Shown in pieces: positions 59,568 through 64,000 of a stretch of DNA of 64,000 nt (the first letter of the stretch is position 1; the number at the start of each line of letters is the position of its first letter). The position numbers and the translations under genes were made by a program. This stretch comes from Bacteroidota bacterium (GTDB lineage Bacteria > Bacteroidota > Bacteroidia > Chitinophagales > Chitinophagaceae). Below the pieces are notes generated by a model, which saw only the letters and a program-made list of their open reading frames with translations, searched no databases and had not been told where the DNA came from. The stretch spans positions 1 to 64,000 of the forward strand of contig PSRI01000048.1 of NCBI GenBank assembly GCA_003175935.1, read 5' to 3'.

Positions 59568-60044
59568 TTAGGGAAGAGAAATCAGCTCCACAATTTTTTC
59601 GAGATATTCCTGATCAGTGGTATCATATTCGGAGAGAGAAACGCTATCAATATCCAGCACGCCAACCACCTTTCCATTTTTCATTAAGGGAACAACAATT
59701 TCAGATTTCGAAGCACTGCTGCAGGCAATATGGCCAGGAAATTTTTCAACGTCAGGAACAATTAAGGTTTCTGCTTTATCCCAACTAGTTCCACAAACTC
59801 CCTTACCTTTTTTAATACGGGTGCATGCAACAGGGCCCTGAAATGGTCCCAGAACCAGTTCATCGTTTTTTACGAGGTAAAATCCCACCCACAGCCAGCC
59901 AAATTGCTCCTTTAGGGCAGCCGCAACATTAGCAAGATTCGCCACGAAATCTGTTTCTCCTTCCAGTAGTCCCTGGATCTGTGGAATTAATGATTCGTAT
60001 TGTTCGGCTTTGGTGCCCGTGATAATATTCAGATCTTCTGCCAT
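59568..60044 (-). CDS. GAF-domain protein, free methionine-(R)-sulfoxide reductase type
   Basis: WVGFYLV, LGPFQGPVACTRIKKGKGVCGTSW, GHIACSSASKSEIVVPLMKNGKVVGVLDIDS. Confidence 0.88.
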   Translation of the reverse strand: MAEDLNIITGTKAEQYESLIPQIQGLLEGETDFVANLANVAAALKEQFGWLWVGFYLVKNDELVLGPFQGPVACTRIKKGKGVCGTSWDKAETLIVPDVEKFPGHIACSSASKSEIVVPLMKNGKVVGVLDIDSVSLSEYDTTDQEYLEKIVELISLP

Positions 60045-60103
60045 AGTGCAAATATATGAATGAAGATTCTTGTGATTCATTTGTGAAATTATCGAGAAAA
60101 AAA

Positions 60104-60125
60104 AAGCCGGACTTAATTCCGGCTT
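60104..60125 (-). terminator. Intrinsic terminator of DUF1080 gene
   Basis: AAGCCGGA/TCCGGCTT stem followed on minus strand by T-run. Confidence 0.8.
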
Positions 60126-60144
60126 CTTTCAATTTTTTCAAAAC

Positions 60145-60939
60145 TTACAAGGGTCTCACCCAAATATTTCTAAAACTGATGGGTTCGCTGGGGTCTCCAT
60201 GATCCTGCAGTTTAATGGGTGAAGCACCGTGTTTTTTATAATATGGGGTGCCAATATACATGGTCACGCCTTTTACTTCGGTATTATTTTGTACCAACAC
60301 GCCATTATGAAATGCAGTTACGCGCGCGGGTGATTTTAAAGATCCGTCATCATTAAAGCGTGGAGCTGTCCAAATCACATCGTAAACCTGCCATTCACCC
60401 GGCTTTTTGCATGCGTTCGCTAAAGGAATTGCCTGTTTATAAATGCTGGCAGTTTGGCCGTTAACATAAGTAGTATTATTATAGCAGTCCAACACCTGCA
60501 GTTCGTATCCTACGTCACCAGGACCCGTCGAAGCAAGAAATACTCCGCTATTACCGCGAGCCTGTCCCGATCCGGTAATGTTTGTCGGAATCTTCCATTC
60601 AATATGTAACTGATAGTCCATGAATCTTTGCTTTGTTTCAATACTACCAGTGCCTTTTTTCACTGTAATCGCTCCATCAGCAACAGTCCACAATGCAGGC
60701 TGAGTGGTGTCAGCGCTTTTCCCTGAACGCCATTGATCAAGATTTTTCCCATCGAATAAAATGATTGCATCTGATGGCGCATCTGACGGAGTAGCGCCCG
60801 GGGTTACAATTTTGGGGACTGGTTCGTAAAACTCCGTAAGCTTCGGATCTCCCTGTTGAGCCGGTTGTTGGGCGAATACGGCTGTACCGGCTATTGCTGC
60901 ACAAAATGCCAGGGTCAATTTCTTTACAGAATCGTTCAT
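60145..60939 (-). CDS. DUF1080 (3-keto-disaccharide hydrolase) domain protein
   Basis: AIILFDGKNLDQWRSG, YQLHIEWKIP, GNSGVFLAS, GEWQVYDVIWTAP, PIKLQDHGDPSEPISFRNIWVRPL. Confidence 0.9.
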   Translation of the reverse strand: MNDSVKKLTLAFCAAIAGTAVFAQQPAQQGDPKLTEFYEPVPKIVTPGATPSDAPSDAIILFDGKNLDQWRSGKSADTTQPALWTVADGAITVKKGTGSIETKQRFMDYQLHIEWKIPTNITGSGQARGNSGVFLASTGPGDVGYELQVLDCYNNTTYVNGQTASIYKQAIPLANACKKPGEWQVYDVIWTAPRFNDDGSLKSPARVTAFHNGVLVQNNTEVKGVTMYIGTPYYKKHGASPIKLQDHGDPSEPISFRNIWVRPL

Positions 60940-61003
60940 AATTATGGATATTAATTGAGTAAAAAGAGGTAGCCAATTTAGATATAAAATTTCAAACTGA
61001 CAG

Positions 61004-61501
61004 TTATTTTTGGTTAATGTGTAATTCGAAACCCGGAAGGCTTTTCCATTGATCAGTCTCTGCGAAATTTTTAATAACAGCGTTTCTTTCTTCCAGTAAT
61101 TTTTTCATATATGTGGTCAGGAATAAATAATTGACGAGTTTACCCGGCAATCCCAGCGGAGTTTCAAACCGAAATTGATCAATCATAATTGTTCCGGATG
61201 GATTGTCCGTAAACTTGTGCAGATGGTATATGAATTTGAACGGACCATGTTCCATTTCATCTAGAAACTCGTTTGGGTAATCTAATTTTGATATTTTCGA
61301 ACGCAGCCTCATTTTAAGCCCAAAATGTTTGGCTTCCCATTCTACGAATTCCCCTTTTTCAATCAAACCACGCTGTCTTCCTGCTACAACTTTTTCCTTG
61401 CTTTTGCTGGTTGAAATCATATGGAGATCAATGCTTCTCGAGAGATCAAAACACAGATCCTTTGGAGCTTTTATAAATGTTTCGAGTACTAAGGTTGGCA
61501 C
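61004..61501 (-). CDS. SRPBCC-family protein
   Basis: TFIKAPKDLCFDLSRSIDLHMIST...; FKFIYHLHKF. Confidence 0.8.
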   Translation of the reverse strand: MPTLVLETFIKAPKDLCFDLSRSIDLHMISTSKSKEKVVAGRQRGLIEKGEFVEWEAKHFGLKMRLRSKISKLDYPNEFLDEMEHGPFKFIYHLHKFTDNPSGTIMIDQFRFETPLGLPGKLVNYLFLTTYMKKLLEERNAVIKNFAETDQWKSLPGFELHINQK

Positions 61502-61566
61502 GCTAACAACTGTTTGGAAGTATCAAATATCAGAAGCGCCATCGAATTTTAATAATTATATAAAGT

Positions 61567-61598
61567 TTTGTTCAATTAAACTCTGACGCTTATTTTTG
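61567..61598 (+). promoter_or_regulatory. Candidate Bacteroidetes-type promoter of his operon
   Basis: TTTG (61567-61570) - 20 nt - TATTTTTG (61591-61598). Confidence 0.65.
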
Positions 61599-61612
61599 TT
61601 CCAATATTTAAC

Positions 61613-61663
61613 ATGCTTAGAATCGCACATCATCATCACCATCATTACTTACCCCGAGGGTAG
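61613..61663 (+). CDS. hisL: his operon leader peptide MLRIAHHHHHHYLPRG (six consecutive His codons)
   Basis: ATG CTT AGA ATC GCA CAT CAT CAT CAC CAT CAT TAC TTA CCC CGA GGG TAG immediately upstream of hisG. Confidence 0.88.
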   Translation: MLRIAHHHHHHYLPRG

Positions 61664-61734
61664 GCCGGTGTAATTTTGTGCAATCTCAATACAAAATGCT
61701 AAGGGCTTACCGTAAGGTAGGCCCTAATTTTTTT
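61648..61734 (+). promoter_or_regulatory. his transcription attenuator (pause hairpin, antiterminator, terminator)
   Basis: CTTACCC/GGGTAGG; GGTAGGCC/GGCTTACC; AGGGCTTACC-GTAA-GGTAGGCCCT followed by 7 T. Confidence 0.85.
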
Positions 61735-61755
61735 GCAGAATATCTAAACACCCCA

Positions 61756-62622
61756 ATGGGCAGTAAAATGAAATTGAAATTGGCTATTCAAAAATCAGGC
61801 AGACTTCACGAAGATTCAATCAAATTATTGAAGGAATGCGGGATTGATATTTCAAATGGAGCGAATAAACTAAAAACCGAAGCGACCAATTTCCCATTGG
61901 AAGTATTTTTTTTGCGGGACGATGATATTCCCCAATATGTTGAAGATGCGGTTGCCGATATTGGAATCGTGGGTGAAAATGTGGTTTATGAAAAGAACAA
62001 ATCGGTAGAACTCGTTGAGAAGCTGGGATTCGCCCCTTGTCGGTTGAGCCTCGCCGTGAGTAGAGGTGAGAACTACAGGGATGTGAAATACTTAGAAGGA
62101 AAGAAGATTGCCACAAGCTATCCTTCCCTTGTTCAGAAATATTTGGATGAGCATAAGATCAATGCCGAAATTCATGAAATCAGCGGGTCTGTTGAGATTG
62201 CACCGGGCATTGGATTAGCAGATGCCATTTGCGACTTAGTGAGTAGCGGATCTACTTTGCTAACAAATGGATTGAAAGAAGTGGAAACGATTTTGAATTC
62301 ACAGGCCATTCTTATCAGAAATAAAAAACTCAGTGATCCTCATCAGCAACTACTGAACAAATTATTATTCCGTATACAGGCGGTGAAGAAAGCAAGGAAT
62401 AACAAATATGTTTTGCTTAATGCTCCCAATGATAAATTGAAGGAAATAATTTCACTTTTACCCGGAATGAAAAGTCCGACTGTTTTACCTCTGGCCGACG
62501 AGGGGTGGAGTTCTGTGCATAGCGTTTTGAGCGAGGATGAGTTCTGGGATAAAATTGAGCAGCTTAAGGCCGCCGGCGCACAGGGTATTCTTGTTGTTCC
62601 AATCGAAAAAATGGTGATTTGA
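61756..62622 (+). CDS. hisG: ATP phosphoribosyltransferase (start 61756 or 61768; ORF-track start 61678 lies inside the attenuator)
   Basis: KLKLAIQKSGRLHEDSIKLLKECGI..., EISGSVEIAPGIGLADAICDLVSSGSTL. Confidence 0.94.
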   Translation: MGSKMKLKLAIQKSGRLHEDSIKLLKECGIDISNGANKLKTEATNFPLEVFFLRDDDIPQYVEDAVADIGIVGENVVYEKNKSVELVEKLGFAPCRLSLAVSRGENYRDVKYLEGKKIATSYPSLVQKYLDEHKINAEIHEISGSVEIAPGIGLADAICDLVSSGSTLLTNGLKEVETILNSQAILIRNKKLSDPHQQLLNKLLFRIQAVKKARNNKYVLLNAPNDKLKEIISLLPGMKSPTVLPLADEGWSSVHSVLSEDEFWDKIEQLKAAGAQGILVVPIEKMVI

Positions 62623-62648
62623 TTCATCATCCACAAATTTTTATAAAA

Positions 62649-63926
62649 ATGAACATTTATAAATTTCCTTCAAAAGCTGATTGGGATGATATCCTTAAAA
62701 GGCCCTCCATTGATTCTTCTTCCCTTATTCAAAGTACAAAAGCAATACTGGAAGATGTAAGGGCAAAAGGTGATGAATCAGTAAAAAAATATTCCCTGCA
62801 ATTTGATGGAATTTCTGTTGATGAAATGAAAGTGTCTGAAAATGAAATTTCAGAAGCAGTTGCACATATTGATACTACTTTGAAAGACGCCATTGACCAG
62901 GCGCATTCAAATATTGAGAAATTTCATCTTTCGCAGGTACAAAGTACCATACCGGTTGAAACTATGCCCGGAGTAAAATGCTGGCGCAAAAATGTAGGTA
63001 TTGAAAAGGTTGGACTTTATATTCCAGGCGGCTCAGCACCATTGTTTTCTACAGTTCTCATGCTGGCCATTCCTGCAAACATTGCGGGTTGCAAAGAAAT
63101 TGTCTTATGCACTCCTCCCGGCAAAGATGGAAAAATTCATCCTGCGATTCTTTATGCTGCAAATAAGTCTGGTGTGAATTCGATTTTCAAAATCGGAGGA
63201 GTGCAGGCAATTGCATCAATGACTTATGGAACTGAATCAGTCCCAAAAGTTCATAAAATTTTTGGACCGGGTAATCAATACGTGACCTGTGCGAAGATGT
63301 TAGTTCAACAGGACGGAATGGCGATTGATATGCCAGCGGGTCCGAGTGAAGTATGCGTGCTGGCAGACAATTCAGCGAATCCTTCTTTCATAGCTGCCGA
63401 CCTTTTGTCGCAGGCAGAGCACGGTCCTGACAGCCAGGTTGTTTTAATTTCTGATTCCTGGACAATTTTGGAATCTGTTCAAAAAGAAATATCGAAACAA
63501 CTTGAATTGCTGCCTCGTAAAGAATTGGCTGTTCAATCTCTTAACAATAGCAGGCTTGTACTAATTGAAAACCTGGATCGTGGTATTGAATTGGTTAACG
63601 CTTATGCTCCGGAGCATTTGATAATTGCATGTGAAAAGGATGAAACGATATCCGAAAAAATCATAAATGCAGGTTCAGTTTTCCTGGGAAACTATGCACC
63701 TGAAAGCGTGGGTGATTATGCAAGTGGAACTAATCATACATTGCCCACTAACGGTTATGCGCGGGCATATAGCGGTGTGAGTATAGATAGTTTTGTGAAA
63801 AAAATAACCTATCAAAAACTTTCCGAGGCAGGATTAAAAACCATTGCTCCCACTGTCGTTGCCATGGCTGAAGCAGAACAGTTGCATGGACACGCCAATG
63901 CTGTTTTGATAAGATTTAATTCATGA
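62649..63926 (+). CDS. hisD: Histidinol dehydrogenase
   Basis: GLYIPGGSAPLFSTVLMLAIPA, KIFGPGNQYV, AIDMPAGPSEVCVLAD, DLLSQAEHGPDSQV. Confidence 0.96.
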   Translation: MNIYKFPSKADWDDILKRPSIDSSSLIQSTKAILEDVRAKGDESVKKYSLQFDGISVDEMKVSENEISEAVAHIDTTLKDAIDQAHSNIEKFHLSQVQSTIPVETMPGVKCWRKNVGIEKVGLYIPGGSAPLFSTVLMLAIPANIAGCKEIVLCTPPGKDGKIHPAILYAANKSGVNSIFKIGGVQAIASMTYGTESVPKVHKIFGPGNQYVTCAKMLVQQDGMAIDMPAGPSEVCVLADNSANPSFIAADLLSQAEHGPDSQVVLISDSWTILESVQKEISKQLELLPRKELAVQSLNNSRLVLIENLDRGIELVNAYAPEHLIIACEKDETISEKIINAGSVFLGNYAPESVGDYASGTNHTLPTNGYARAYSGVSIDSFVKKITYQKLSEAGLKTIAPTVVAMAEAEQLHGHANAVLIRFNS

Positions 63927-63965
63927 AAATCATAAAATATTCAAAATCGAAATATTAAAGATCAT

Positions 63966-64000
63966 ATGTTTAATGTTCAGGATTTGGTGAGAGATAATAT
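63966..64000 (+). CDS. 5' fragment of the next his gene, probably histidinol-phosphate aminotransferase (truncated by window edge)
   Basis: ATG start then MFNVQDLVRDN..., resembling HisC N-terminus; position after hisD. Confidence 0.5.
   Translation, partial: MFNVQDLVRDN

Noticed and set aside
61628-61645. CATCATCATCACCATCAT could be an engineered 6xHis tag (vector contamination)
   Set aside because: It lies in a short ORF with its own ATG and stop, immediately upstream of hisG, with matching attenuator stems; natural leader peptide is the better explanation.

Overview
Chromosomal segment of a Bacteroidota genome; gene content suggests Chitinophagaceae or a relative, inferred from protein character and promoter type only. 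It opens inside the spc ribosomal-protein operon (rpsN-rpsH-rplF-rplR-rpsE-rpmD-rplO-secY-map). The rest is mostly housekeeping: an ECF sigma/anti-sigma pair, rpsA, proline dehydrogenase, thyA-folA, split pntA/pntB, fmt, pepT, YpdA-like reductase, ExbB/ExbD, prmC, ribD, aconitase, kdsA, and hisG-hisD-(hisC) at the right edge. I saw no phage, CRISPR array, insertion sequence with transposase, rRNA or tRNA. The most interesting signals are non-coding. (1) A complete candidate his-operon transcription attenuator precedes hisG: a 16-aa leader peptide MLRIAHHHHHHYLPRG, three mutually exclusive pairings, a GNRA-looped terminator, and a Bacteroidetes-type promoter. (2) A dispersed family of degenerate 7-bp-period arrays occurs in intergenic regions (words such as GTACTAR, GTTGAAN, GTTTAAN, GATATAR, AAAATCC). 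At least nine loci keep strict 7-nt phase, including one between ribosomal genes and one that supplies a gene's stop codon. (3) Others: an acyltransferase broken by a frameshift plus an in-frame amber codon, a duplicated near-identical terminator hairpin, and a roughly 800-bp non-coding region with a small promoter/sORF/terminator unit and degenerate REP-like direct repeats. All family assignments come from reading the translations; no database search was run.
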